In this document: positions 51,435 to 60,747 of the stretch, piece by piece
Numbering within the stretch: position 1 is the first letter of the stretch
Layout of the letters: every line of letters begins with the position of its first letter
Source: JAOTZA01 sp965224065
Lineage (GTDB): Bacteria > Acidobacteriota > Thermoanaerobaculia > Multivoradales > JAHEKO01
Direction: 5' to 3'
NCBI GenBank assembly: GCA_965224065.1
Contig: CBDCYF010000005.1
Span: forward strand, 248,001 to 312,000
DNA: 64,000 bases
Made by a program: the position numbers and the translations under genes
Notes under the pieces: model-generated
What the model was told of the DNA's origin: nothing
The model's input: the letters and a program-made list of their open reading frames with translations, nothing else
Database searches by the model: none

Positions 51435-53510
51435 GTGGACAGCAAGACTCTGATCTATTTGGTTCCGTTGTGCGGAATCGCGGCGCTGCTTTTTGCCTGG
51501 ACCAAGAGCCTGTGGATCGGCCGGCAGGACGCCGGAGACGACAGGATGCGAACCATTGCGGGGCACATCCGCGAAGGCGCGATGGCCTTTCTGGGTCGCG
51601 AGTACCGGGTGCTGGCGATTTTTGTCGTTGTGGTCGCGGCGCTTCTGGCCTGGGCCAACAGTGGCAAGGCCGACAGCTCCGCCCTCATCGGTGTTTCGCT
51701 CGTGGCCGGGGCGTTCTGCTCGGCGCTGGCCGGTTTTTTTGGAATGCGCATCGCCACGGCCGCCAATGTGCGCACGGCGGCGGCGGCGCGCACCAGCCTC
51801 AACTCGGCGCTCAAGGTAGCCTTCTCGGGAGGCGCCGTGATGGGCTTCTGTGTCGTCGGGCTGGGGATCGTCGGGCTGTCGGCTCTCTATCTGCTGTACG
51901 GCGGACTCTTCGACAGCGGTAATCCGCAGGCCGATCTGCGCCGGGTGGTGACGGTTCTCACCGGGTTCTCGTTCGGCGCCAGCTCGATCGCGCTGTTTGC
52001 CCGGGTGGGCGGTGGGATCTACACCAAGGCCGCCGATGTCGGGGCCGATCTGGTGGGCAAGGTCGAGGCCGGGATCCCGGAAGACGATCCGCGCAACCCC
52101 GCGGTGATCGCCGACAACGTCGGCGACAACGTCGGCGACGTGGCCGGGATGGGAGCGGATCTCTTTGAATCCTACGTCGGCTCGATCATCGGGGCTCTGG
52201 TGCTGGGGGTCAACGCCACCCGGGTGGGTGGCGAGAGCTACACACCGATGCTCGTGCTGCTGCCGTTGGTGCTGGCGGCCGCCGGCATTTTGGTTTCCCT
52301 CGGCGGTACCTTTCTGGTGCGGACCAAGGACGGTGGTAACCCCGCCAAGGCGCTCGACACCGGCACCTTTGCCTCCGCTGGCGTGATGCTGGCGGTGATC
52401 TGGTTCGCGTCCCGCTGGCTTTTGGATGGGACGTATGTGATCGGCGGGCAGGAGTTTGGCGCCGGGGGCGTGTTTTGGGCGACGGTCGCGGGTCTGGCCG
52501 GGGGCGTGGCCATCGGACTGATCACTCAGTACTACACCTCCGAGGAGAAGGCTCCGGCGCAGGGAATCGCAAAGGACTCGCTGACCGGCTCGGCCACCAA
52601 CATCATCTCCGGTCTGGCGGTCGGCATGCGCTCGACGGCGCTGCCGATCGTGGTTCTGGTCGCGGCCATCCTCGTGGCGCACGATCAAGCAGGGCTTTAC
52701 GGCATCGCCATCGCGGCCCTGGGGATGCTGTCGACGACCGGCATCCAGCTCGCCGTCGACGCCTACGGTCCGATCGCCGACAACGCCGGCGGGATCGCCG
52801 AGATGGGCCAGTTGGGCCCCGATGTTCGCTCGCGCACCGACAAGCTCGACGCGGTGGGCAACACCACCGCGGCGATCGGCAAGGGTTTTGCCATCGGTTC
52901 GGCGGCGCTGACGGCACTGGCGTTGTTTGCGGCATTCCGGACCTCGGTCGGGCTCGACACGATCGACCTGGCGACCCCGCGGGTGATGGGCGGTCTGCTG
53001 GTGGGCGCCATGATGCCTTTTCTCTTCTCGTCTATGGCGATGCGCGCCGTGGGGCGGGCGGCCTTCGAGATGATCGAGGAGGTACGGCGGCAGTTCAAGA
53101 GCATTCCCGGACTGATGGAAGGCAAGGCCGAGGCGGAGTTCGCCAAGTGCGTCGACATCTCGACCCGGGCCGCGATCCGCGAGATGGTTTTTCCGGGCCT
53201 GCTGGCGGTCGGGGCTCCGGTGGTGGTCGGCTTCTACGACACCGCGGCGCTCGGAGGCCTGCTGGCCGGGGTGACCGCTTCGGGGGTGTTGATGGCGATC
53301 TTTATGTCCAATGCAGGAGGAGCCTGGGACAACGCCAAGAAGTACATCGAGACCGGCGCTCACGGCGGCAAGGGCTCGGACGCCCACAAAGCGGCCGTGG
53401 TCGGCGACACCGTGGGAGATCCGTTCAAGGACACCGCCGGACCGAGCCTCAACATCCTGATCAAATTGATGACCGTGGTGGCGCTCGTCCTGGCACCTCT
53501 GCTGGTTTAG
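51435..53510 (+). CDS. hppA: K+-dependent membrane-bound pyrophosphatase (ion pump)
   Basis: 691 residues, about 16 membrane helices. It couples pyrophosphate hydrolysis to ion transport. Active-site blocks: GGGIYTKAADVGADLVGKVE, NPAVIADNVGDNVGDVAGMG and SNAGGAWDNAKKYIE. The segment GNTTAAIGKG has Ala where K+-independent enzymes have Lys, so it should need K+. Whether it pumps H+ or Na+ is not decided by sequence here. GTG 51435 has GGGAGAAAG upstream. Confidence 0.95.
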   Translation: MDSKTLIYLVPLCGIAALLFAWTKSLWIGRQDAGDDRMRTIAGHIREGAMAFLGREYRVLAIFVVVVAALLAWANSGKADSSALIGVSLVAGAFCSALAGFFGMRIATAANVRTAAAARTSLNSALKVAFSGGAVMGFCVVGLGIVGLSALYLLYGGLFDSGNPQADLRRVVTVLTGFSFGASSIALFARVGGGIYTKAADVGADLVGKVEAGIPEDDPRNPAVIADNVGDNVGDVAGMGADLFESYVGSIIGALVLGVNATRVGGESYTPMLVLLPLVLAAAGILVSLGGTFLVRTKDGGNPAKALDTGTFASAGVMLAVIWFASRWLLDGTYVIGGQEFGAGGVFWATVAGLAGGVAIGLITQYYTSEEKAPAQGIAKDSLTGSATNIISGLAVGMRSTALPIVVLVAAILVAHDQAGLYGIAIAALGMLSTTGIQLAVDAYGPIADNAGGIAEMGQLGPDVRSRTDKLDAVGNTTAAIGKGFAIGSAALTALALFAAFRTSVGLDTIDLATPRVMGGLLVGAMMPFLFSSMAMRAVGRAAFEMIEEVRRQFKSIPGLMEGKAEAEFAKCVDISTRAAIREMVFPGLLAVGAPVVVGFYDTAALGGLLAGVTASGVLMAIFMSNAGGAWDNAKKYIETGAHGGKGSDAHKAAVVGDTVGDPFKDTAGPSLNILIKLMTVVALVLAPLLV

Positions 53511-53732
53511 CGCGGGTGGACAACAGCAGCCGGTCCAATGGCCGGCTGGAAACGGCGCTCGCTGCTCAGACTTGAACGAGCTCGCTCGCGCCTCGTTGTT
53601 CGCCCGCGCGGACCGGTATTTGACTTTTGAGGCCAACGCAGGCGCGAGGGCTCACAGCGTTCCTACCGGCCATAGGACCGGCTACTGGCGGAACTTGCCA
53701 GAGTCTTGCGAGCGATGTCAGAACCAGGCCTT

Positions 53733-53905
53733 GAGGGCGGCCCGGCCAGAGGCTCCATCAGGGCCGTTTGACCGAGCGCACGGCATGGTCATTAGAAGTT
53801 CTACGCAGATCCGGCGCGAGGGAAACCGAGGCGCGCGCCTCAAGGTCACACGGAGTCCGAGTAGCGCGCGCCGTGCCCTGCGGAGCCTCTGGCCGGGTTG
53901 CCCTC
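53733..53905. repeat. large inverted repeat in the hppA-rpsF gap
   Basis: Arms 53733-53756 (beginning GAGGGCGGCCCGGCCAGAG) and 53882-53905 (ending GGCCGGGTTGCCCTC) are complementary over 24 nt with two C-T differences that are G-U pairs in RNA on one strand. Inner CAGGGC/GCCCTG extends the pairing; a 14-bp palindrome GAGGCGCGCGCCTC is at 53828-53841. The 543-bp gap between hppA and rpsF otherwise holds no convincing gene. It shares motifs with the element at 28625-28780 on the opposite strand. Confidence 0.55.
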
Positions 53906-53918
53906 ATTAAAGACCCCG

Positions 53919-53946
53919 TTGCCTTTTGCCGTGAAATCCGTACAAT
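53919..53946 (+). promoter_or_regulatory. promoter of the rpsF-rpsR-rplI operon
   Basis: TTGCCT at 53919-53924, 16-bp spacer, TACAAT at 53941-53946 (five of six -10 bases). It fits the operon that begins at 54054. Confidence 0.55.
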
Positions 53947-54053
53947 ATGCGCCCTGAAGCCGGCCGCGGCTGAGCTCGCGGCCAACCCACCACCTTCCTG
54001 TTCCCCGTGAGCGGGGGACCGATTCAAGCCCATAGGGAGGAATCCAGCACAAC
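53947..54053 (+). other. leader of the S6-S18-L9 operon with two hairpins
   Basis: Stem 1 pairs GGCCGCG (53962-53968) with CGCGGCC (53977-53983). Stem 2 pairs 54000-54006 with 54013-54019 (CCCC/GGGG core). Ribosomal-protein leaders often carry autoregulatory RNA; I cannot match this one to a known S6-S18 motif. AGGGAGG stands before the rpsF start. Confidence 0.4.
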
Positions 54054-54413
54054 ATGGCACTCTACGAGTTGGTTTTTCTGGTCAACCCTCGTCTGTCCGA
54101 CGAGGAAGTCGTCGGCATCACCGACGAATACAAGGCGATGCTCACCGGGTCCGGCGCCCAGGTGGTCAAGGAAGAGAGCTGGGGCAAGCGGCGTCTGGCC
54201 CAGCCGATTCGCAAAGTCCCCGAGGCCTACTACGTCATCCTCACCGCCGAGACCGAGGACGGCAACAACCCCTTTCCCGAGATCGAGCGGCGGCTGCAGC
54301 AGAACGATCAGATCATGCGGTATCTGACCGTGCGTCTGGACGCCGGCCGGCTGCGCCACCGCGAGCGGATGCCCCAGACCGCCGCCGAGGCTTCGCAGGA
54401 GGCTTCCGCATGA
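54054..54413 (+). CDS. rpsF: 30S ribosomal protein S6
   Basis: 119 residues: LYELVFLVNPRLSDEEV, KRRLAQPIRK and YYVILTAE are typical. It pairs with S18 on the small-subunit platform. A short Ala/Glu-rich tail follows. It overlaps rpsR by 4 bp. Confidence 0.96.
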   Translation: MALYELVFLVNPRLSDEEVVGITDEYKAMLTGSGAQVVKEESWGKRRLAQPIRKVPEAYYVILTAETEDGNNPFPEIERRLQQNDQIMRYLTVRLDAGRLRHRERMPQTAAEASQEASA

Positions 54414-54682
54414 GCAAGGGCCGTGGAAGAGGCGGTAGAGGCGGTGGTGGCCGCCGTGGCAAACGGGTCTTTTTTCGCCGCCGAAAAGTCTGCCGTTTTT
54501 GTGCCGACAAGATCGATAGCGTCGACTACAAGGACGTGCGGTTTTTGCAGCAGTATCTTGTTGACCGTTCCAAGATTCTTCCCGGTCGTATCTCGGGAAC
54601 CTGCGCCAGGCACCAGAGGATCGTGCAGCAGGCCATCAAACGGGCGCGCCACATTGGGCTGCTGCCGTTTACGATCGAGTAG
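54410..54682 (+). CDS. rpsR: 30S ribosomal protein S18 (zinc-binding form)
   Basis: 90 residues, Gly/Arg-rich N-terminus, then VCRFCADK and GTCARHQR, a C-x2-C with C-x2-H that marks the zinc-binding (C+) form. LLPFTIE ends the protein. Confidence 0.95.
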   Translation: MSKGRGRGGRGGGGRRGKRVFFRRRKVCRFCADKIDSVDYKDVRFLQQYLVDRSKILPGRISGTCARHQRIVQQAIKRARHIGLLPFTIE

Positions 54683-54693
54683 GAGCCGAGACG

Positions 54694-55140
54694 ATGCAAG
54701 TCATCCTGATGCGTGATGTGCGCCACACCGGGCGGCGCGGAGAGATCGTCAACGTCAAGCCCGGGTACGCGCGTAACTACCTGGTTCCTCGGGGGCTTGC
54801 CCTCAAGGCGACCCCGGGCAACATCAAGGTCTTCGAGCAACAGAAGCGCAAGATCGAGCTGCACCACGAGAAGGAGCGGGACGCCGCGGCCACGGTGGCC
54901 GCCGAGCTGGCCGGGCTGACCGTGGAGATCCACAAAAGAGTGGGCGAGACCGAGACGCTCTACGGCTCGGTGACCGCGACCGACGTCGCCGAAGCGCTGG
55001 CGGCGAAAGGGGTCGAAGTCGACCGGCGCCGGATCGATCTCGAGGGTGGGATCAAGACTCTGGGTGAACACTCGGTTCGCATCGAGCTGCACTCGGAGGT
55101 CGTCGCCGAGATCACGGTCCAGGTTCTGCCCGAAGAGTAA
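54694..55140 (+). CDS. rplI: 50S ribosomal protein L9
   Basis: 148 residues. MQVILMRDVRHTGRRGEIVN and PGYARNYLVPRGLA are the N-domain signature; a long connecting helix (KVFEQQKRKIELHHEKERD) and the C-terminal rRNA-binding domain follow. dnaB, which often comes next, is absent here. Confidence 0.95.
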   Translation: MQVILMRDVRHTGRRGEIVNVKPGYARNYLVPRGLALKATPGNIKVFEQQKRKIELHHEKERDAAATVAAELAGLTVEIHKRVGETETLYGSVTATDVAEALAAKGVEVDRRRIDLEGGIKTLGEHSVRIELHSEVVAEITVQVLPEE

Positions 55141-55189
55141 CCGGGAAGAATCGTCGGATCATTTCGCCACGGAGTTGCCGCCAAGACGG

Positions 55190-55723
55190 ATGTCATCCGG
55201 GGAAGAACAGGCCCCGCGGGACGAGACCGGCGGCGAGCGGCGGATCGAGGATTTTCTCGGCGAGCCGACCCACGACCTGGCGGATTGGCGCTGGCTCTGG
55301 CTGCGCGACGAGCCGTTTCCGCTCAAGACCTACCGGCCGGGGATCCTCGGCCGGCTGGCGCTCAAGGTCAAACGGTTTCTACAGCCACTGGTCCGGTCCC
55401 CCCAAGCGGACCACTGGGAGCGTCAGCGGGTGTACAACCTGGTTCTGATCACTCACTTGGAGGACCTGCGGCGCTCGTTTGACGATTTGGGCGCCGATCT
55501 CCAAAAGGTCCAAGGCGAGATCTTGCGTGATCTGCGCGCGGTGCAGCAAGAGTTCATTCGGGACGCCGCCGGTCTGGTGGACCGTATCGAGCCCCTCGAG
55601 GAGTTCAAGCGCCAGGGCATGAAGGACCTCATGCGGCACACCGACGCGCTGTTTGCTCGAGTCGACCAGAAGCTCGACCGGGTGCGGCGCCGGCTCAACC
55701 AGCTCGAGCCGCCGCCCCGTTAG
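55190..55723 (+). CDS. coiled-coil protein of unknown function
   Basis: 177 residues from ATG 55190; the longer frame overlaps rplI. Residues 1-60 are acidic then aromatic (DWRWLWLRDEPFPLKTYRPG), and about 85-170 form a coiled coil (LRRSFDDLGADLQKVQGEIL ... DQKLDRVRRRLNQLE). Similar segments precede methyltransferase domains in some polysaccharide genes, but no such domain follows here. It ends 23 bp before the convergent PBP gene. Confidence 0.6.
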   Translation: MSSGEEQAPRDETGGERRIEDFLGEPTHDLADWRWLWLRDEPFPLKTYRPGILGRLALKVKRFLQPLVRSPQADHWERQRVYNLVLITHLEDLRRSFDDLGADLQKVQGEILRDLRAVQQEFIRDAAGLVDRIEPLEEFKRQGMKDLMRHTDALFARVDQKLDRVRRRLNQLEPPPR

Positions 55724-55746
55724 CGGCCAGGTCGGCGGGCTGGTCT

Positions 55747-58146
55747 CTACCCGCCGTCCCAAGACGCCAGGATCGGCCCCCAATCGGCGACATCCTCGGG
55801 CATTCGCTCACCGGCCTTGGGCAGATAGAAGGCGCGTTGCTGGTACCACGGCAGACGCATCACGCGGCTCCAGCTCTCATCCCAGGTCAAGACCGGCTCG
55901 GTGCCCTCGACAAACGCCTCGTCGATCACCCGGCCGGCGCCCGGTGCGGGCAGAAACCCGGTGAGATGCTCGATCGGCTGTTCGACGATCCCCGGGGGTG
56001 GAACAAAGGTCTCTCCCTCCGGGATCCAGCCCTCGGCGAGCCCGGCCTCGATGACCTTTTGCCAGATCGGCAACGCTGCTTCGGCGCCGGTCATGTTGCG
56101 GCCGATCGGTCGCTTGACGTCGTGGCCGACCCAGGTCAGCACCGTGTACCGGGGAGTGAACCCGGCGAACCACGCGTCGGAGTAGTCGTCGGTGGTGCCG
56201 GTCTTGCCGGCCAGATCCAGCGGCAGACCGTTGACGGCCTTTGCGGTCCCGCGGTCGACCACGCCCTCCAAGGCGCAAGTCAGCAGAAAAGCGATCTGCG
56301 GGTCCATCGCCTTGCTGGCCTGCATCCTGTGCTGCTCGAGGATTCGGCCGTCGAGCTCCCGAACCGTCTCGACCAGATGCGGCTCCACCCGTAGTCCGTT
56401 GTTGGCGATGGCGGCGTAGGCCGAAGCGACCTCCAGCGGTGAGAGGTCGGCGGCGCCGAGAGCCAGGCTAGGGTAGGGTGAGAGTTCGGAGCGGATGCCG
56501 GCACGGTGGGCGAAATCGACCACTCGCTCGGGCCCGACGAGATCCAGCAGCTTGACCGAAGTGACGTTCATGGACAGCTCCAGCGCCCTGCGAAGGGTGG
56601 AGATGCCGTAGTAGTCGCGGTAGTAGTTTCGCGGGCTGTACTCGATCGCGGCGGTCGGCCCGGGGAACCCGGCGGGGGCGTCAAAAAAAGTGTCGGCGAG
56701 CGTGTAGCCGGACTCGAGCGCCACGCCAAAGACAAAGGGCTTGAAGGCCGAGCCGACCTGCCGGCGAGCCTGGCTGGCGCGATTGAACTTGCTGCGATCG
56801 AAGCTCCAACCTCCGACCATCGCCCGCACCGCTCCGGTGGCCGATTCGAGCACTACTACGGCGCCCTCCAGCTCGGGCTCTTGAACCAGCTCGAGCGTCC
56901 GCTCGCCCTCCTTGCCGGCGACAAAGCGGAACCACGCGACGTCGCCGGCCTGGACGACGTCGCCCGGGCGCCGCATACGGGTCCAGCGGATCCCGCTCGC
57001 GTCCAGCGTGTGGAGCTCGCGGCCGATCCGGACCTCGGCCTGCCGTCCGTCGACCCGTTCGACGAGCCCTTCGACCCAGCTCCCGGTCGGGATCTCGCCT
57101 GGGGGCAGGAAGGTCCAGCTCTCCAGTTGGGTACCGCCTTCCTCGAGCTCGACCTGCCGCAGCGGCCCGCGCCAGCCGCGACGCCGGTCGAGGCGCATCA
57201 GCCCCCAACGCAGGGCGGCCTCGGCCGCCCGCTGGATCCGGCGGTCGAGCGTGGTTTGAACCCTCAGCCCATTCTCGAGCAGAGCGTCCGAGCCGTAGCG
57301 GTCTTCGAGACTCTTGCGGATCTCCTCGGCGAAATAGGGCGCCACCTGGATTTCCCGGCGCGGCGGCTGGACCAGCAGGGGCTCCTCTACGGCCGCCCGG
57401 TGCTCCTCGTCGGTGAGATACCCCTCCTCCCGCATCCGCCCCAGGACGTAGTCCCGGCGGGCGAGAACCAGATCGGGTCGCCGGTACGGGCTGTAATCAC
57501 TGGGACGTTGCAGGATGCCGACCAGCGTCGCCGCCTCGGCGGCGGTCAGGTCGCGGGTCGACTTGCCAAAGAAGTCGCGCGCGGCGGCCTCCATGCCGTA
57601 GTTGCCGTGGCCCAGGTACATCACGTTGCTGTACAGGGTCAGGATCTGTTGTTTGCTGAAGTTCTTCTCGATCTCGACGGTCAGGAAGGCCTCTTCGATC
57701 TTGCGGCGCCAGGTCTTCTCGCGCGTGAGGTACAGCTTGCGGGCGAGCTGCATCGTCAGGGTCGAGCCGCCGATCTGGCTTTGCCGGTCGCGGCGCAGGT
57801 TCTTGAGCACGGACCGCGCCACGCCGGTGGCGTCGACTCCGCCGTGGGAAAAGAAGTTGGCGTCTTCGCCGGAAAGGATGGCCTGCTGCAACAGATCCGG
57901 GACGTCGTCTTCGGCCAGTAGAAAACGCCGCTCACGGGCGAAAGTGGCGAAGACATCGCCGTTGACATCGAGCAGTTGCGTGACCAGGCTCGGCCGGAAG
58001 TCCGAAAGCGTGTCGATCCGCGGAACATCGATCACCGCGGCAAACCCCACGCCGAGCAAGCCGCCCAGAATGACGCCCGCCGCCAACGGCAGAGTGCGCC
58101 GGAGGAGCCGGCCGCTCTGCGAGGAGGGGGCGTGGGGGCGCGTCAT
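55747..58146 (-). CDS. mrcA: class A penicillin-binding protein 1A
   Basis: 799 residues. A cytoplasmic tail and one helix (LPLAAGVILGGLLGVGFAAV) are followed by the glycosyltransferase domain (AILSGEDANFFSHGG with the catalytic Glu, GGSTLTMQLARKLYL), then the transpeptidase with SAFK (in QVGSAFKPFVFG), SMN (LSMNVTSVKLL) and KTG (LAGKTGTTDDYSDAWF). It polymerises and crosslinks peptidoglycan in the periplasm. ATG 58146 is preferred; a longer frame to 58617 runs through the divergent gene. Confidence 0.93.
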   Translation of the reverse strand: MTRPHAPSSQSGRLLRRTLPLAAGVILGGLLGVGFAAVIDVPRIDTLSDFRPSLVTQLLDVNGDVFATFARERRFLLAEDDVPDLLQQAILSGEDANFFSHGGVDATGVARSVLKNLRRDRQSQIGGSTLTMQLARKLYLTREKTWRRKIEEAFLTVEIEKNFSKQQILTLYSNVMYLGHGNYGMEAAARDFFGKSTRDLTAAEAATLVGILQRPSDYSPYRRPDLVLARRDYVLGRMREEGYLTDEEHRAAVEEPLLVQPPRREIQVAPYFAEEIRKSLEDRYGSDALLENGLRVQTTLDRRIQRAAEAALRWGLMRLDRRRGWRGPLRQVELEEGGTQLESWTFLPPGEIPTGSWVEGLVERVDGRQAEVRIGRELHTLDASGIRWTRMRRPGDVVQAGDVAWFRFVAGKEGERTLELVQEPELEGAVVVLESATGAVRAMVGGWSFDRSKFNRASQARRQVGSAFKPFVFGVALESGYTLADTFFDAPAGFPGPTAAIEYSPRNYYRDYYGISTLRRALELSMNVTSVKLLDLVGPERVVDFAHRAGIRSELSPYPSLALGAADLSPLEVASAYAAIANNGLRVEPHLVETVRELDGRILEQHRMQASKAMDPQIAFLLTCALEGVVDRGTAKAVNGLPLDLAGKTGTTDDYSDAWFAGFTPRYTVLTWVGHDVKRPIGRNMTGAEAALPIWQKVIEAGLAEGWIPEGETFVPPPGIVEQPIEHLTGFLPAPGAGRVIDEAFVEGTEPVLTWDESWSRVMRLPWYQQRAFYLPKAGERMPEDVADWGPILASWDGG

Positions 58147-58152
58147 GGCGCG

Positions 58153-58158
58153 ATTATA
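58153..58158 (-). promoter_or_regulatory. TATAAT -10 box directly before the PBP start
   Basis: A perfect TATAAT on the minus strand ends 6 bp before the ATG at 58146, with no RBS between them. Transcription would begin at or near the ATG, suggesting a leaderless mRNA. No recognisable -35 was seen 17-18 bp upstream. Confidence 0.45.
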
Positions 58159-58219
58159 GAGGGGGATTCCGATGGTCGATTTTGCCCGGCGGACCGAGCG
58201 GTGATAGAACCAAGCCGAG

Positions 58220-58708
58220 ATGGAGCTACCGGAAAACCACACGGAAGAGGCGGCACGCGAGGGCCAGCCGTTCGAACCCAGTCCGGCGACCCTCTCCGGC
58301 TGCGGCAAGCCCGCCGTGATCGGATGTCTGGTCCTTCTGGCCCTGGTGGCGGTGGGGATGATCGTGCTCGTCACCCAGAGCAACCGGCTGCTCGGGTGGA
58401 CGATGACCCAGGTCAAGGCACAGGTGCTCAGCGAGCTGCCGGAGGACGTCGCCTCTCCGGAGGAGCGCGAGCGCCTCTCCAACGCCTTTGACGCCGCGTC
58501 GGCGGCGCTGGCGGCGGGGGACATCGAGCCGGAGGACCTGGCGGCGCTCCAGCGCGTGGTCGCCGAGGTGCAGGCGAGCGGCGGCAAGCTGAACGCCGAG
58601 CAGGTCGAGGAGATCACGCCGCTGCTGGAGAGGATCGGCGAGGCGCATTCCCCGACTCGGGAGCCCGAGGCCGAGGAGCGTCCACGGGTCCTGGCGCCCC
58701 AGAGCTGA
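58220..58708 (+). CDS. single-pass membrane protein of unknown function
   Basis: 162 residues. A short acidic N-terminus is followed by a helix (AVIGCLVLLALVAVGMIVLV, about 30-50), then an acidic helical tail with repeated Glu. It is divergent from the PBP gene and lies 49 bp before uvrB. No family recognised. Confidence 0.6.
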   Translation: MELPENHTEEAAREGQPFEPSPATLSGCGKPAVIGCLVLLALVAVGMIVLVTQSNRLLGWTMTQVKAQVLSELPEDVASPEERERLSNAFDAASAALAAGDIEPEDLAALQRVVAEVQASGGKLNAEQVEEITPLLERIGEAHSPTREPEAEERPRVLAPQS

Positions 58709-58757
58709 CCGACGCCGGCGAGCCGGGCCCGGGCTACGAGAGCCCTACAATAGACCG

Positions 58758-60743
58758 ATGGGCAGCTTCCGTCTTTCCTCGCCGTTTGAGCCCCAGGGCG
58801 ATCAGCCGCAGGCGATCGAGCAACTGGTCGCCGGCATTCACGACGGAGTTCGAGACCAGGTGCTGCTGGGGGTCACCGGTTCGGGCAAGACCTACACCGT
58901 CGCCAAGATCGTCGAAGCCGTGGACCGGCCGACGCTGGTGCTGTCGCACAACAAGACGCTCGCCGCGCAGTTGTTTCAGGAGTTTCGCAGTTTTTTCCCC
59001 GACAACGCGGTCGAGTACTTTGTGTCGTACTACGACTACTACCAGCCCGAGGCGTATGTGCCGCAGAGCGACACCTACATCGAGAAGGAAACCAGCGTCA
59101 ACGAGCAGATCGACCGTTTGCGTCTGCGGGCGACCAAGGTGCTCTTCGAGCGCCGCGACGTCTTGATCGTGGCGTCGGTGTCCTGCATCTACGGCCTGGG
59201 CTCGCCGGAGGCCTTCTACGGCATGTTGCAGTTCTTCGAGACCGGTGACGACACCGGGATGGAGGCGGCGTTACGGAAGCTCGTCGACATGCAGTACGAG
59301 CGGACCTCGCTCGACCTGTTCCCGGGGGCGTTTCGTGCCCGCGGCGATGTCCTGGAGATCTTTCCGATCTACGAGGAGAAGGGCGTCCGCATCGAGTATT
59401 TTGGCGACGAGGTCGAGCAGATCTCGCGGTTCGACGTTTTGCGGGGTGACGTGCTCGAGAAGATCGACAAGTTCGCGGTCTATCCGCGGACGCACTATGT
59501 GACGCCGCGCGAGCGCTTGTTGCGGGCCATCGACGGGATCCAGCTCGAGCTGCGCGACCGGCTCGCCGAGCTGGAAGCCGCGGAGAAGCTGCTGGAGCGG
59601 CAGAGGCTCGAACAGCGAACGCGGTTCGATCTGGAGATGCTGCGCGAGGTCGGATATTGCCACGGCATCGAGAACTATTCGCGGCATCTGTCCGGCCGCG
59701 CTCCGGGTGAGCCGCCGCCGACCCTGCTCGACTACCTGCCGGAGGACACGCTGCTGATCGTGGACGAGAGCCATCAGACCATTCCGCAGGTCCGCGGCAT
59801 GTATCACGGAGACCGATCGCGCAAGGAGACGCTGGTGGAGCACGGGTTTCGGCTGCCGAGCGCGCTCGACAACCGGCCGCTCACCTTTGATGAGTTCGAC
59901 ACCCGGCTGCGGCATCGGCTGTATATCTCGGCGACGCCGGGGCCGTGGGAGCTCGAACAGACCCGGGGTGTGGTCGCCGAACAGGTCGTGCGGCCCACCG
60001 GCCTGCTCGATCCCCGGATCGAAGTGCGGCCCGCCCAGGGGCAGGTGGACGACCTGCTGGGCGAGATTCGAAAGACGGTCGAGCGCGGTGAGCGCGTGCT
60101 GGTGACCACGCTCACCAAGCGGATGGCCGAGGAGCTGACCCAGTATCTGACCGAGCTCGACGTGCGGGTACGGTACCTGCACAGCGACGTCGAGACCCTC
60201 GAGCGTGTCGAGATCATCACCTCGCTGAGGCGAGGTGAATTCGACGTGCTGGTGGGAATCAACCTGCTGCGCGAAGGCCTGGATCTTCCCGAGGTGGCGC
60301 TGGTAGCGATCCTCGACGCCGACAAGGAGGGCTTTCTGCGCAGCGAGACGTCGTTGATCCAGACCGCGGGCCGGGCGGCACGCAACCTCAACGGGCTGGT
60401 GATCTTCTACGCCGATACCGTCACCCGGTCGATGCGCCACGCCCTGGACGAGACCGAACGCCGGAGGGTGCGGCAGGAAAAGCACAACCAAGAGCACTCG
60501 ATCGAGCCCAAGACAATTCTCAAGGACATCCACAACCCGTTGGTGGTGATGAGCAATCTCGACTACTACAACCCGGAGCCGGCGACACCGCTGGAGGTGC
60601 GCGAAGGCGAGTCGCTCAACGACACCATCAAGCGGCTCGAGAAAGAGATGCGGGTGGCCGCCAAAAAGCTCGAGTTCGAGCAGGCGGCGGTTCTGCGCGA
60701 CCGGCTGCGCGAGCTGCGCGAGACCCAGATCTTTACCGCTTGA
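58758..60743 (+). CDS. uvrB: excinuclease ABC subunit B
   Basis: 661 residues. DNA-damage helicase-like core: Walker A GVTGSGKTYTV, the beta-hairpin region YYDYYQPEAY, DESHQTIPQ, LREGLDLPEVALVAILDADK and QTAGRAARN, and a C-terminal UVR motif (LEKEMRVAAKKLEFEQAAVL) that contacts UvrC. It is followed at 4 bp by uvrC. Confidence 0.97.
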   Translation: MGSFRLSSPFEPQGDQPQAIEQLVAGIHDGVRDQVLLGVTGSGKTYTVAKIVEAVDRPTLVLSHNKTLAAQLFQEFRSFFPDNAVEYFVSYYDYYQPEAYVPQSDTYIEKETSVNEQIDRLRLRATKVLFERRDVLIVASVSCIYGLGSPEAFYGMLQFFETGDDTGMEAALRKLVDMQYERTSLDLFPGAFRARGDVLEIFPIYEEKGVRIEYFGDEVEQISRFDVLRGDVLEKIDKFAVYPRTHYVTPRERLLRAIDGIQLELRDRLAELEAAEKLLERQRLEQRTRFDLEMLREVGYCHGIENYSRHLSGRAPGEPPPTLLDYLPEDTLLIVDESHQTIPQVRGMYHGDRSRKETLVEHGFRLPSALDNRPLTFDEFDTRLRHRLYISATPGPWELEQTRGVVAEQVVRPTGLLDPRIEVRPAQGQVDDLLGEIRKTVERGERVLVTTLTKRMAEELTQYLTELDVRVRYLHSDVETLERVEIITSLRRGEFDVLVGINLLREGLDLPEVALVAILDADKEGFLRSETSLIQTAGRAARNLNGLVIFYADTVTRSMRHALDETERRRVRQEKHNQEHSIEPKTILKDIHNPLVVMSNLDYYNPEPATPLEVREGESLNDTIKRLEKEMRVAAKKLEFEQAAVLRDRLRELRETQIFTA

Positions 60744-60747
60744 GGGG

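Noticed and set aside
51390..53636. 748-codon frame antisense to hppA
   Set aside because: Basic His/Arg-rich shadow with no recognisable motif, covering the whole of a well-supported gene.
53572..53910. 112-codon frame in the hppA-rpsF gap
   Set aside because: It overlaps the inverted repeat, has no RBS and shows no coding bias.
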